Shown: positions 36,921-46,511 of the stretch, piece after piece
Layout of the letters: every line of letters starts with the position of its first letter
Numbering within the stretch: position 1 is the first letter of the stretch
Source of the DNA: Sympetrum striolatum
Lineage: Eukaryota; Arthropoda; Insecta; Odonata; Libellulidae
DNA: 64,000 nucleotides
NCBI GenBank assembly: GCA_947579665.1
Contig: OX388350.1
Span: forward strand, 83,223,152 to 83,287,151
Reading direction: 5' to 3'
The notes under the pieces: model-generated
What the model saw: only the letters and a program-made list of their open reading frames with translations
Told to the model about the DNA's origin: nothing
Database searches by the model: none
Made by a program: the position numbers and the translations under genes

Positions 36921-37415
36921 TTGAAATATTGGAAAATCTTATTTTGAATGATATCATATTTAAATGGCAATGATTTAAAATAAAATGTCTCTCATAAAAA
37001 TCAAAAAAATAGCCACTAGTTGAATCTAGCAGTGCAGTCAAAAAAAATCTATCTTAATTATCATCTACTTTCAATATAATGAGCAAGCAAATGCATATAA
37101 ATATCTTATTTTTAATAATAACGCTTTCCAGTAGCACTGGTTTAAATTAAAACATCTTTATTTAAAATTAACAAAATAGTATTCAATAGGACTTTGACTC
37201 CGTCAGTACTTCAGAGTCAAAATAAAATCTATTTTCATTATATTTAAATTTAATTTTAATAAACATAATGAGTTATTTAAAAATCTTATTTTAAATAATA
37301 TTGTTCTCCAAAGTCAAAGTTTTAAATTTATACGTCTGGATTTGAAATTAAGAAATTAGCAGTTTGACATTAGAGCCATTAATTTACTAAACTAACTATT
37401 AAGTTGAAATCAAAA

Positions 37416-39350
37416 TTTAGTACCTTTTAATAATTCTACTCGATAAAATATTACAAAATGTTTGAGTAGTTTAAGTTCGGACTTTCCACCAGAAAAGAAT
37501 TTCAATGTCTAAAGCGTTCTTTTACATGAGTGGATTAGATATAATGTACACGTCTTTATTGTACCAGCTGATGCATCACATTATTTAAGGACGTCATTGC
37601 GATTCATTACATGGCATACATTTTAATTTGAGTTATACTTTTAAATTTGCGTAAATTACCTAAGAAAATTATTCCTGCCATTATCGTTGCTCACATTAAT
37701 TTATAGTCCGATTGGAATTAATTTTTTTTGAAGTCCCTGTTAAATTGAGGTTAATGATCTTCCATCGAAAATCGTGGAAGGAAGGTGATAAATGTATTAA
37801 GTAAACTTGATATTTCAAAAGAAAAAAACATTATTGCAATCGTTAAAAATTACGGCGTAAGTTTTTCCTTATGGTTGGTATTTTCTTACCTTTTTAGTTT
37901 TCCTACTTGTGCATTCCACGATTAACGAATCACTGTACTCGTCAAACAACTTCTTTAGAGGAAATCATTACAAAATTTCAGATGAGCACTGGCGACGTAA
38001 AAAATAAATTAGCACAGGCACAATTTCACTGTATATCCGTTTTCATTCACACCACCTCTTCCGGATTTTCCAAAACCGAACCGAAGAATTGCAGCTAAAA
38101 TCATCCATAGGAATAACTGAACATACTCTTTCCGTTCGCATAACATCCAAGTACAAAGAGAGGCGAAATACATTATGCGATCAGTGCACTTAGGAGCAGA
38201 AGTGAATTCAGCCAGTTTTTAAACACTCGCCGTTGACTTAAAGAAGAAAATAACTGTGCTGTGGTGCCCAAAATAAAGACAGAAATTTACTGATATTTAT
38301 AATTAAACACTACATTCACAAATCATTCGTAAAGCTCCTCTTTATTTAGCACCGAACTCGAATTATTTTCCGTAGCACTCCCTAAGCCAACTAAAATCCT
38401 TGAAGGTTCAGGAATTAAAACTGGAAGTACAATTTCTTAATGATCGAGCACGGATTGCCAATGTCCACAAGTTGCTGAAAAATGAATATCCGTTTTCGAT
38501 GTGAACATCTCGGTTACGAGAGAGGAACTAAAACTGGAAGCCAAATACATGACTAAATGACAAAGAATTTCTATATTTCTTGTTTACGAAATACTTCTTT
38601 CATGTCACCTCTTATCTGTTTACAGTATGATATATTGCTTACGTAGTCTAGTCGCGCAATGGAATTGTTTCAGTGGTGGTCAGGTGACTCAAGCTATTCA
38701 AGGACGACTCATCCCTTTCGAAGTCAAAAGTATTTTGATGTATACTTAGTAGTAAAACCTTTTAAGTGATTAGGATTAAAATTCTTAGAAATATTAATTG
38801 TCCCAGAAGTCTTTCGGTAGAACTGATTGAATTAAACTGACGTGAGAAGATTTTGATATTTTGTGTGATAATTGAGACAGTTATAACCATTCTAAAAGTT
38901 TAATTCTGATTAACAAACTGTGATTTTATTATAAGTTAGCAATTTGAGCTACGCATTCAACTGTTTCACTCAGCAGAGAGTGGAACACCGTGTGTAATGA
39001 TCAAAAAGAGATATTTTCTGGGAGAAGAAAAAGGAACATACACTCCTATTATATTGCCTCGTTTTTTCAATGAATCTGCGGTCGCTCCAATCACAAGCAT
39101 ACGAGATGAGAAACAAAGTGAATGGAGAACAAAAAGCATCGATCAATTCTTTTATTTTAGTGGAGCATACTTTTTTGTGAGCAATTTGGGATCTTCTAAG
39201 TAATTCATTTGCTTCGACTTACATTCTTAAAGAATAAGCGTTTAGTAGCTGTGGAGAAGGTTATGCATTTCGCAACAAACGCAATGTTATAAGAGATGAA
39301 ACATCAAATTTAAACATACAAACGTGAGTGCTCTACGTTTCGGTTATGTG
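37416..39350. other. AT-rich non-coding stretch
   Basis: No recognisable gene or repeat. Frames at 37907-38098 and 38997-39203 have no motif. Confidence 0.4.
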
Positions 39351-39353
39351 CAT

Positions 39354-39470
39354 TCAAAAATCCCTATTCAACCTTATCTCCTTCACTTCCTTGTAGCTAA
39401 CCCCGCCTTTTAAAACATCCAACATCTTCAGTCCTTCTCTTCTGTTTTTTCCTTGGATTCTACCCTCAAT
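39354..39470 (-). pseudogene. LINE C-terminal fragment (minus strand)
   Basis: The minus strand reads IEGRIQGKNRREGLKMLDVL, then KGGVSYKEVKEIRLNR. This matches the very C-terminal part of a LINE RT polyprotein (EGRIQGKRgRGR...mLd.l..g.sY.elk..a.dR..W). It abuts a fragment of an upstream part of the same kind of protein in the opposite orientation. Confidence 0.7.
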
Positions 39471-39640
39471 GAATGCTAATGCTGTAACAAATGAGGGAAG
39501 GAGAATAGAGCAGGTTAAACGGTATAGATATCTGGGGAGCATGCTGACGGAGGATTGGAAGAGTAGTGCAGAGATCAAGACAAGAATAGCAATGGCAAAG
39601 GAAGCCTTCTGTAAGAAATGTGCAGTAGTATTAATCCATT
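39469..39640 (+). pseudogene. LINE RT fragment (plus strand), inverted relative to its neighbour
   Basis: The plus strand reads EGRRIEQVKRYRYLGSMLTE, then DWKSSAEIKTRIAMAKEAFC, the region just after the RT catalytic palm of R1/RTE/CR1-type LINEs. In an intact element this part lies upstream of the C-terminal fragment that here sits at 39354-39470 on the minus strand. The head-to-head order is that of a LINE insertion with an inverted 5' segment. Confidence 0.75.
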
Positions 39641-39654
39641 ATTATCATTAGTAA

Positions 39655-39905
39655 TTTTACACATAGTTAGAGATGGTGATCTTCTGTTGTGCTGCATAGT
39701 AATTTCACCAGGAAGACCCGGGTTCGATGCCAGACGATTAAATTGCAGCGAATTTTAAGAATATTTTCAATCATATAAAGACGAAATTCTGTATGTTTGT
39801 ATGTGTATTCGATTGGAGTCCACACCGTTTGCCCGATTTGCATCAAACTTTGCATACGTATTCTCTGGGATCAAAAAGGAAGAACTGTTTGAATTTAATT
39901 TAAAC
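39655..39905 (+). repeat. Isolated monomer of the B-box lattice repeat
   Basis: 39660-39775 carries the gatggtgatcttctgttgtg block, the B-box-like core gggttcgatgcc, and the attaaattgcagcgaatttt block that also close the lattice blocks at 58198 and 62606. It is followed by a segment with tgtatgtttgtatgtgtatt, then catcaaactttgcata, a type of sequence frequent in arthropod dispersed repeats. Confidence 0.65.
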
Positions 39906-40080
39906 AATTTCTCTGGATTCGAACCAAGAGCACTCGGATAGAATTCTGTAATAAATACACGTAAACTTTAGTATTAACGGTTGCAGGATTTGTTTATTTA
40001 AAAAAATTAAATTACAAAGAATAGACTAAAAAACAAAAGCTACGGAGGCGGCCGTGATGTTATGGAAATACACTCTAATG

Positions 40081-40094
40081 AAGGTAGACAGATG
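40081..40094. repeat. Target-site duplication, left
   Basis: AAGGTAGACAGATG recurs at 40696-40709, on the other side of the palindromic SINE pair. Confidence 0.85.
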
Positions 40095-40695
40095 AGATTA
40101 GGTGGAAGGAGTCACATGAAAACACATGTTTAAGGTATTTGCAAGATGGAAGTGAAAGAGAAAAAGTCTGCCGTAGCCGGGGATCGAACCCGGGTCTCCC
40201 AATTGCCGGTCGGTTGCTCTAACCACTAAGCTACCACGGCAGAACGATCTCCCCTTCACTTCCGAGGGCTATGATGGAGGAGGAATGGAGGAGGGTCCAT
40301 CAAAGACAAATGGCATTGCCCACCAGCCACGAACGGACATCGCGAGATGTACCAAGCCACGGCAGACTTTTTCTCTTTCACTTCCATCTTGCAAATACCT
40401 TAAGCATGTGTTTTCATGTGACTCCTTCCACCTAATCTCACCTTTGCCTTTTCCGGGGCTTTCCGGAGTGCTTTGATGGCTTGGTACATCTCGCGATGTC
40501 CGTTCGTGGCTGGTGGGCAATGCCATTTGTCTTTGATGGACCCTCCTCCATTCCTCCTCCATCATAGCCCTCGGAAGTGAAAGGGAGATCGTTCTGCCGT
40601 GGTAGCTTAGTGGTTAGAGCAACCGACCGGCAATTGGGAGACCCGGGTTCGATCCCCGGCTACGGCAGACTTTTTCTCTTTCACTTCCATCTTGC
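40095..40695. mobile_element. Palindromic SINE pair
   Basis: A 601-bp insertion made of two inverted copies of one SINE. The minus copy has its tRNA-like head at 40169-40240 and the plus copy at 40596-40667. Each arm also holds the segment cacttccatcttgcaa and a body with catctcgcgatgtccgttcg. The head folds well: acceptor GCCGTGG/CTACGGC, D-arm with A-box tagcttagtggttagagc, T-arm CCGGG-TTCGATC-CCCGG. At the anticodon position it reads GGC, but position 33 is C instead of the universal U, so a working tRNA is unlikely. An RNA of the whole insert would fold into one long hairpin. It is inserted into the Penelope-like remnant. Confidence 0.85.
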
Positions 40696-40709
40696 AAGGT
40701 AGACAGATG
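40696..40709. repeat. Target-site duplication, right
   Basis: Exact copy of 40081-40094. Confidence 0.85.
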
Positions 40710-41330
40710 TTCACTTTTACACAGGTTTTATTTTAAAAGACGACTACCGGTTTCGGTGTAACTGCACCATCATCAGGTCAACACAAACCAATTTTCACCA
40801 AACAGTGGTATATATAGGCAAAATCAGGAAGGGAATGAGACCGGAGGGAAGGGGGGAACGGAAGAGGTGTCGCAAGTGAATAAAGTGGGAGCGGAAAGGG
40901 CAGCTTGGAGGATAGGGGAGAAATAGGTACTCGTTGGTAAGAAAATGATTACTTTGCGTAGAATGTCGTATAATTTCAAACTGCTCCAAGGCATTGAGAC
41001 GTTTATCTTTATTTTCGAAATATAAAATGTCGGGAGAAAAACTGCTGGATGCTTATTTTGAAAGGGATGTTTTGCAAATTGGAGGAAGGTGACTTATTCA
41101 CAAAAGCCATGAAATGTTCTTTTGTAAGAGCGTTAAAATTCCTGATGGTCCGACCGATGTAAATGGCATTATATCTATTCATAGGTTCCACTTTGTCTTT
41201 TTGGGAACATAAAAATTTTCTTAAGCTATTCTTTTTACTAAAAACTGGCGTAATATTAAATTTTTTGCAGAAATTGGAAAGCTGGTAAGAAATTTGCTTC
41301 TTTTCTGCAAGCACATATTTTAATTAGTTA
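40710..41330 (-). mobile_element. Penelope-like element remnant
   Basis: Minus strand. The frame at 41009-41314 reads NITPVFSKKNSLRKFLCSQK, then the YIGRTIRNFNALTKEHFMAF part of a GIY-YIG endonuclease, and a second frame (40795-40989) reads EQFEIIRHSTQSNHFLTNEY, a part found close to the C-terminus of this family. The segment between RYNAI and YIGRT is too short to hold the usual paired cysteines, so an internal deletion is likely. The RT part upstream is not seen. The 3' side has the hammerhead motif, and the SINE pair is inserted just beyond it. Confidence 0.75.
40742..40779 (-). ncRNA. Hammerhead ribozyme motif of Penelope-like type
   Basis: The minus strand reads GAC, the core CTGATGA, a stem II of GGTG-loop-CACC, then GAAA, the palindromic ACCGGT as a very short stem III, A as the cleavage-site base, and GTC which pairs with the opening GAC (stem I). 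This is the order of the minimal hammerhead known from Penelope-like elements, where the short stem III is thought to work as a dimer. One uncertainty is the U between CTGATGA and the stem II pairs. It lies about 15-270 bp from Penelope-like coding remnants in the same orientation, which supports the call. Confidence 0.75.
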
Positions 41331-42433
41331 GTTGAATTTAGTATTGATCCATATAATTTAATGAGAAAGTTTACAGAATCTGATCTGGATCATGATTCTT
41401 AGGAGGAAGTTATCGCAATCTTAAGCAGATTATGGAAGTTGTGGATAGGGAACGGTTTTTTCTATAGCATAAATATACATCCACATGCAAAACTGTCACT
41501 CGTGTTAAAAGGAATATTAGAGGTGACGTTTATTCTTAAGGATACGAAGATTGCATTTCCTCAATCCTTTTCCTTAAATCGACAATTCTTCTCTCAGTGC
41601 TTTTGGTGAGCGAACCGGACTTCAGAAGTGAGGAATCATTCTTTTTAGAGCATAAAAATTCTTCGAAAATACACCACTTTAGTGAATCTGATGTCATCGA
41701 AAATTTATGCTAAAGAAACAGGTTCGCAGTATAAATCAATTCGGTAAAATATGAACCTACTTGAAGGTTGGGCAAATGCATTGCATTCGAGGAATTGGTC
41801 GTTGAAATAATTACTTTTTTGAAATATCAACTTTCGAAAGAATTTGTTTTGAAAATGTTTCCTTTCCGTGTTCTTCGCCCCTTCGCCCAGTGCTTTTGGT
41901 AAGCAGGACTCAGCACTACATTTCTTCCTCTTTCATCAGCAACACTTGCTTCTTCCGCGGATTTGCGATGTTCCCAGCATTTCAACACTCGAAAAACTCT
42001 AAAGCTTGAAATGAGGAATGACAAAAGGGAAGAAAATTGCAAAGGCCAAGGTGTACGTATCGCAGGATTAGCGGGAATCTTAATTTAATGAATTTAATTT
42101 TAAATAAAGTTCAGTCAGTCAGTAATTTTCTCGCTCCCCAAGGGATACGATTGATTGTGGCGCCTGGTTTCAAAATAACTTTATCCTCAGGTATGACTCT
42201 TGCATAAAATGTTTTATAGACATTATTCGGTTTAGAAATTATAAGTGATCAGGTCCCCTTGCCCGAAGGCCTTACTGCGTGAGGAATATTCTTAAAAATT
42301 CGGCGAAAAGGGCTTCGTGCGATGCAACATTAATAGCATGTAAAGTTAACAATAAAATTAGACAATCATGGTTAAGTGCAGCTAAATCATTACTACTAGA
42401 CGTGAATAAGAGCAGCGTTTCTTCGCAGCAGGG
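41330..42433. other. Non-coding stretch
   Basis: No gene recognised. Two loosely similar segments (41540-41620 and 41870-41940) both hold cagtgcttttggt. The 42137-42168 segment shares ccccaagggatac and gcgcctgg with 11038-11080 and is probably a SINE 3' part. Confidence 0.35.
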
Positions 42434-42449
42434 TAGGGGTGCCACATCG
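42434..42449. repeat. hAT-like terminal inverted repeat, left
   Basis: TAGGGGTGCCACATCG pairs with the reverse complement of 49204-49219 (15 of 16). The adjoining 200 bp holds many CGATGTT / AACATCG motifs. No matching 8-bp target duplication is found outside the two ends, so the assignment as one element is tentative. Confidence 0.5.
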
Positions 42450-42645
42450 ACATCGATGTTTCGGACTACTCGATGTTTTTTTGCCGATACATCGGAAACA
42501 TCGAGTGGTACGAAAATGAATGGAACATGGACTCGATGTTTTTCAAAACACTCAACATCGACCCGATGTTTTAGAAGAGGAGCAGGTAGTAACGAATGTT
42601 TTTCAAAACACTCAACATCGCACCGATGTTTTGGAAGAGATTTTT
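42434..42645. repeat. Subterminal CGATGTT-rich region with 60-bp units
   Basis: Contains about eight CGATGTT/AACATCG sites and two copies of a 60-bp unit (caaaacactcaacatcg then ccgatgttt). In each unit AACATCG-CAC-CGATGTT forms a small hairpin. The 122-codon frame 42279-42647 results from the in-frame 60-bp unit and is not taken as a gene. Repeated subterminal sites of this kind are typical binding sites of hAT transposases. Confidence 0.5.
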
Positions 42646-43570
42646 AGATTTAGATTTTCTCCATAAAGATACATTGCGGGGATTTTCGAAAATTGTTTTG
42701 AAGCTCTTTCCGGTAAAGTAGAGTGTTGAAATTCAAGGTATCGCTGGAGGCCGTGCGTATCCGATGAAAACTGTTAAGACATCATCAAAGATTATCCTTG
42801 GCTCGAGGCTAGGTCAGGGCAAATATTCTCCCATTTAATTTACATTGAGATTTTTTTTAATCACTTCCCGATAAGATGGAAACTTGAAACTCGGCATGTA
42901 GATAGAGATCGTAAATATCGTTTATGTATGTTGTTGAACGTTTCGCTGATTGTCCTTGGTTTGATTCCTTTATTTACATTCCTCAATGCATTTATTATGG
43001 AGATAACAGGAACAAATTTTAGGTACTTCCCGGCATGATATCGACTTCAAACTTTGCGATAAATAAAATCAAATCTTAGCAAGTCTTAGCAAGTCTTAAG
43101 GTCTGTTCATAGCTACCAATAAGTCCTGGGTTCGACACTAGGGGCCTCTAAAATCAATAATTGTTACGATGTTTAAGAATTTTTTGAAGCTCTTCCTGAT
43201 AATATAGAAACTTAAAACTAGGCATGTAAATAAATATCATAGATTCATTTCAAATACGTGTTTTAGCATTCCTTGATCGTCCTTGGTTCGATCCCAGAAA
43301 GCCATTTACATTGCCCTATGCATTTCAGATGGGGATAATGGAGTCTTATTTCAGGGCCTTCCCGGTATGATATGGACTTCAAACTTAGCATTCCCAACAG
43401 GTTATAGTAGCCCATTTGCATCCGCTAATAGGTCCTAGTTCGACTCCAGGCGTCTCCAAAAATTAGAAATTGCTATGATTTTTAAATTTTTTATACCTCT
43501 TCCCAATGACATTGAAACTCAAAACTTGCAATGTGAATAAAAATTAGAAATACATTTTATAAGCTTGCAG
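42646..43570 (+). repeat. B-box lattice, block at 42.6 kb
   Basis: At least five monomers with T-arm-like cores: ccttggctcgaggctagg (about 42798), ccttggtttgattcc (42954), cctgggttcgacactagg (43127), ccttggttcgatcccag (43292) and cctagttcgactccagg (43436). Each is followed by a cttcccg.ta...gaaacttgaaact segment. The order matches block 58346-59497. It runs up to the hairpin base gcttgcag at 43563-43570, where the pogo element interrupts it. Confidence 0.75.
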
Positions 43571-44163
43571 TAGGGTAAACCGTAGAGTTATTGGCCACCG
43601 ACAGTTATTGGCCAGTAAGACTTCAGTCAGTCCTAGTTTACAATTATCATGCTAGATGACATGGTTAGACATTTCTGTCACCACAGCATTTTTATTATTA
43701 CCATCAGATGTCACGTTAATTTGCATGATGGGATTTCCCCCGCGTGTACATCTAAGGAGTTGTTTCTTGCGATTTTCTTAAGGGAGGAAGTATTTTAAAA
43801 ACTTCACTGTAGCTGACTCTTTTACAACCTGTTGTTAAGGGTATTTTGATAGAGAAGTGTAGGTTATTAATTAACTGTTAACTTGATATTAATGCAACTT
43901 ATCACAACAAGTAGCCCACACAAACGGTGGCCAATAACTATTACCTATTTACCTTCATATTCAGTTATTGGCCACCCCGGCCAATAACTAAACTTTGAAA
44001 AAACAATTGCTATCAGGTATCTTTTACCTTTATCTACCTTCCTGTTCATCATATTTTATCAATTTTAACTCATTTGAGTTCCTGGATGCAGGAAACAGTT
44101 ATTGGCCGGGCGGCCAATAACTGTAACTCAACCTGGCCAGTAACTATAATACTTAACTATCAA

Positions 44164-44377
44164 ATGTCTAGAATGCCAAAACTAGCCAAATATTACTATT
44201 CAGCTATGGAGGCTGCATTGCGAGAAATGCACTCTGAAGGAATTTCCCTACTATCAATTTCAAGAAAATATGGAGTTCCAAGAACAAGCTTGCTATTCAA
44301 ATTAAAAAATCCTGGATAAAAAACGCTTGTGGTCCATCACCATTTCTCTCCAAAGAAGAAGAAAACATGCTAGTTCG
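44164..44377 (+). pseudogene. Transposase N-terminal part (HTH_psq/CENP-B type)
   Basis: The ATG at 44164 follows the last subterminal motif. Residues 1-50 contain a helix-turn-helix of the psq kind: EGISLLSISRKYGVPRTSLL followed by FKLKN. A one-base loss near 44316 causes a stop in the starting frame. In the next frame the text continues as IKNACGPSPFLSKEEENMLV, the usual linker before the second DNA-binding helix. It ends at a consensus 5' splice site. Confidence 0.8.
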
Positions 44378-44454
44378 GTAAGTATACCCAGATATGCAGG
44401 CTGGATTTTAATTTGAGTTTGAGACCAATGAAGAGTTACTCTGTTGTATTTTAG
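44378..44454 (+). other. Predicted 77-bp intron in the transposase gene
   Basis: GTAAGT at 44378-44383 and a ttgtattttag acceptor ending at 44454. Splicing joins gtt-cg to t-tgg, giving the expected VRWIIDMARKG across the junction, so the intron is supported by the family's protein pattern. No branch-point claim is made. Confidence 0.7.
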
Positions 44455-44680
44455 TTGGATAATAGATATGGCAAGAAAGGGCTTCCCAGGAAAAGGGAGG
44501 ATATAATTAGCAGTGTCCAGGAATTCTTAATTACGCACCGAAGACCTAATCTATTCAAGGAAAATCGTCCAGTAGAGGGATGGTTGAATTTAAGGAGTGA
44601 GCTCTTTATACTATTAATAGGGAAAATTCTTCAATTAATATTTCCAATGATTCCTAAGTTTTGTAGTAGTCTTGCGTAAG
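44455..44680 (+). pseudogene. Transposase middle part
   Basis: Reads WIIDMARKGFP in one frame, then, after a one-base shift, RKREDIISSVQEFLITHRRP followed by NLFKENRPVEGW. This matches the second helix-turn-helix of pogo-like transposases. The RH residues that normally follow the W are not readable, and the sequence then loses homology. Confidence 0.7.
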
Positions 44681-45420
44681 GTTGCGTTTTAACTGGCAGT
44701 TAAGATGCAAATTTTACCACAGAATGTGCGTGCGGAAAAAATATAATTCACTGAAAATGACCCAAAAGTTGTTTGCAAACGATTTCTATTTACAATAGCA
44801 ACAATACGCTTTCACAAGAGGTACTTTCAGAGAACTGGAATTGACCACTTGCGTTACTTGAATTAAGTAACTTGAGCAGTAAAAATGTTTGTTATCTTTC
44901 GGTGATAGAAAAGATAAATTCTCAAAACGATGACAATTATAGGAATAAGTTAAATTCTATAAAACTGAATATTATTCGTGGAGGTTGTATCAAGTGATTT
45001 CTGTTAGTGGCCCTTTTATATGCAGGAATCTTTCCTAACAACATTAATGTTAGTCAATTTTAAATAGTAAATTTTTACTTCCACATTGATTGTGTGTGTT
45101 TGAAAGGATTGCATTATCGGAATGTAGGTAATTGCGTTATTTTTAATTTTTACAGTAATAACTAGCTTATTTTATAAAGTCAATTTTTAATCAAGCTAAT
45201 GCTCATATTTCCATATTGGGTATTACAGAGAAGTAATCTGAAATTATTAAACGGCACCTTAGTTCAAGAGGCAATTAGATCTCATCTACCTATAGCGTTG
45301 CCTATTTGCTAATATTTCATTTTATAAAACGTGAAAACAAACTGTGAGCAAAAATACAAATAAGTTTTAAGTAAGTGTGGTCCGGTAAGATATTTATTTC
45401 AATACGCTTTCGGTATTATA

Positions 45421-46210
45421 GGCTATTGAGTGAAAGTATGATGCACCAGTGAAGTCGAAGGGCACGTGAAGGAGAAAAAATTGGAGGAAGCAATGGCTGA
45501 TCCATACAGAGTATTTAATGAAGATGAAACTGGGTTTCAAATTTATCCGTCAACAGGTCGAGTGTTGGCAGCTAAAGGAGCAAAAAACGTGTATAACATT
45601 GAAAAAGATCTTCCAAAGAAAATATTACAGTAATGTTCAGAAGATGGAAAATTATGTTTCTTATTTCTGACTCGGTCACCGCTGATCGGGGAATAGCTCG
45701 AAGTGACAGTGGATGGATGACTGCTGAAGTATTTTTCGAATACCTAGGTAACGTTTATCACCCGTATCTTATGAAACAGGGTGTTCAATTCACTGTGGTT
45801 TTGTTTGTAGATGGCCACAAGTCACATCTTACCTATGCAGAAAAGAAAACGAAAACGCATGGAAGCACAAGAAGAGAGAAAACACAATTTTAAAATCAAA
45901 GCAAGCAGAAGGAATCAATCCACTCCAGAAGTGAGTGAAAAATCTAAAAGGTAGATCATACAGTGACATATGTCGAGAGATAATAATACCGAAATCGGTA
46001 ATTAAATGTGAAAATTGGCAGAAGTTCTTTCATTAACTGTTTGCACCAAAACGTCATTATAAATTTACTCCCATTGTAAACGATGGAGATAGTTTCCTTT
46101 GCCACAAATGCTTCAAAGAAAAAGTTACTGATGCAAGCGAAGACGAAAAGTCAGAAAAGGAAAATGACGACGAGATTAACGAACTACTTGCACATGCTAT
46201 TAAAAATTAA
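45421..46210 (+). pseudogene. Transposase catalytic part (DDE, pogo type)
   Basis: 45425-45630 reads LLSESMMHQ, a stop, SRRAREGEK, then VFNEDETGFQIYPSTGRVLA and KGAKNVYNIEKD with the first catalytic Asp (DETGF). The frame 45633-45893 reads FFEYLGNVYHPYLMKQGVQF and VVLFVDGHKSHLT with the second Asp (VDGHKSH). The third acidic residue is not found; the text passes straight to a lysine-rich end, so an internal deletion is likely. Two further frames hold FAPKRHYKFTP and an acidic C-terminus. The gene is dead. Confidence 0.85.
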
Positions 46211-46511
46211 ATTGTGGAAAGAGTATAAAAACATGTTTAAAGATGTTTTTTTTTTCGTTTAAAGTGGAAATCTCAAATCTCACTGACATCAGTGAGATGT
46301 CCAATAACTGTACCAATAGGTAAAGTTTCACTTTAAGGTAAAAACCATTTAATGTCAGGATGATATTAAAATTACATTGCTTCAAATTAAAAAGAAATAA
46401 ATGAGGTTTACAAATATGTTAACTGTCATTAATTTCTATTTTTTATTCATTTTGTAGTAATTCAAACACAAAATTTTCCTTAAGTGGCCAATAACTGTAC
46501 GGTTTACCCTA

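Larger units (their letters stand above)
33343..37415 (+). repeat. 4.16-kb tandem duplication, copy 2
   Basis: The second copy of 29183-33255, offset by 4160 bp at both ends. It diverges from copy 1 only by scattered substitutions and single-base indels until about 37010, where differences increase slightly. Confidence 0.9.
43573..46509. mobile_element. pogo/Tigger-like DNA transposon
   Basis: The ends are inverted repeats of 27 bp with one mismatch (starting GGGTAAACCGTA). TA is duplicated outside both (43571-43572 and 46510-46511), as for the Tc1/mariner superfamily. The element is 2937 bp. Removing it and one TA restores gcttgcag-TA-tgtaag, the loop of a hairpin that ends lattice blocks elsewhere in the window. 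The transposase is decayed (see separate entries). Ten GGCCAATAACTG-like motifs lie near the ends. Confidence 0.9.

Noticed and set aside
40596..40667. Functional tRNA gene
   Set aside because: C instead of U at position 33, an unusual GGC anticodon, and the copy is embedded in a SINE body with an inverted twin.
42279..42647. 122-codon plus-strand frame
   Set aside because: It crosses the hAT-like end and the 60-bp units; the apparent peptide repeat comes from the unit length being divisible by 3.
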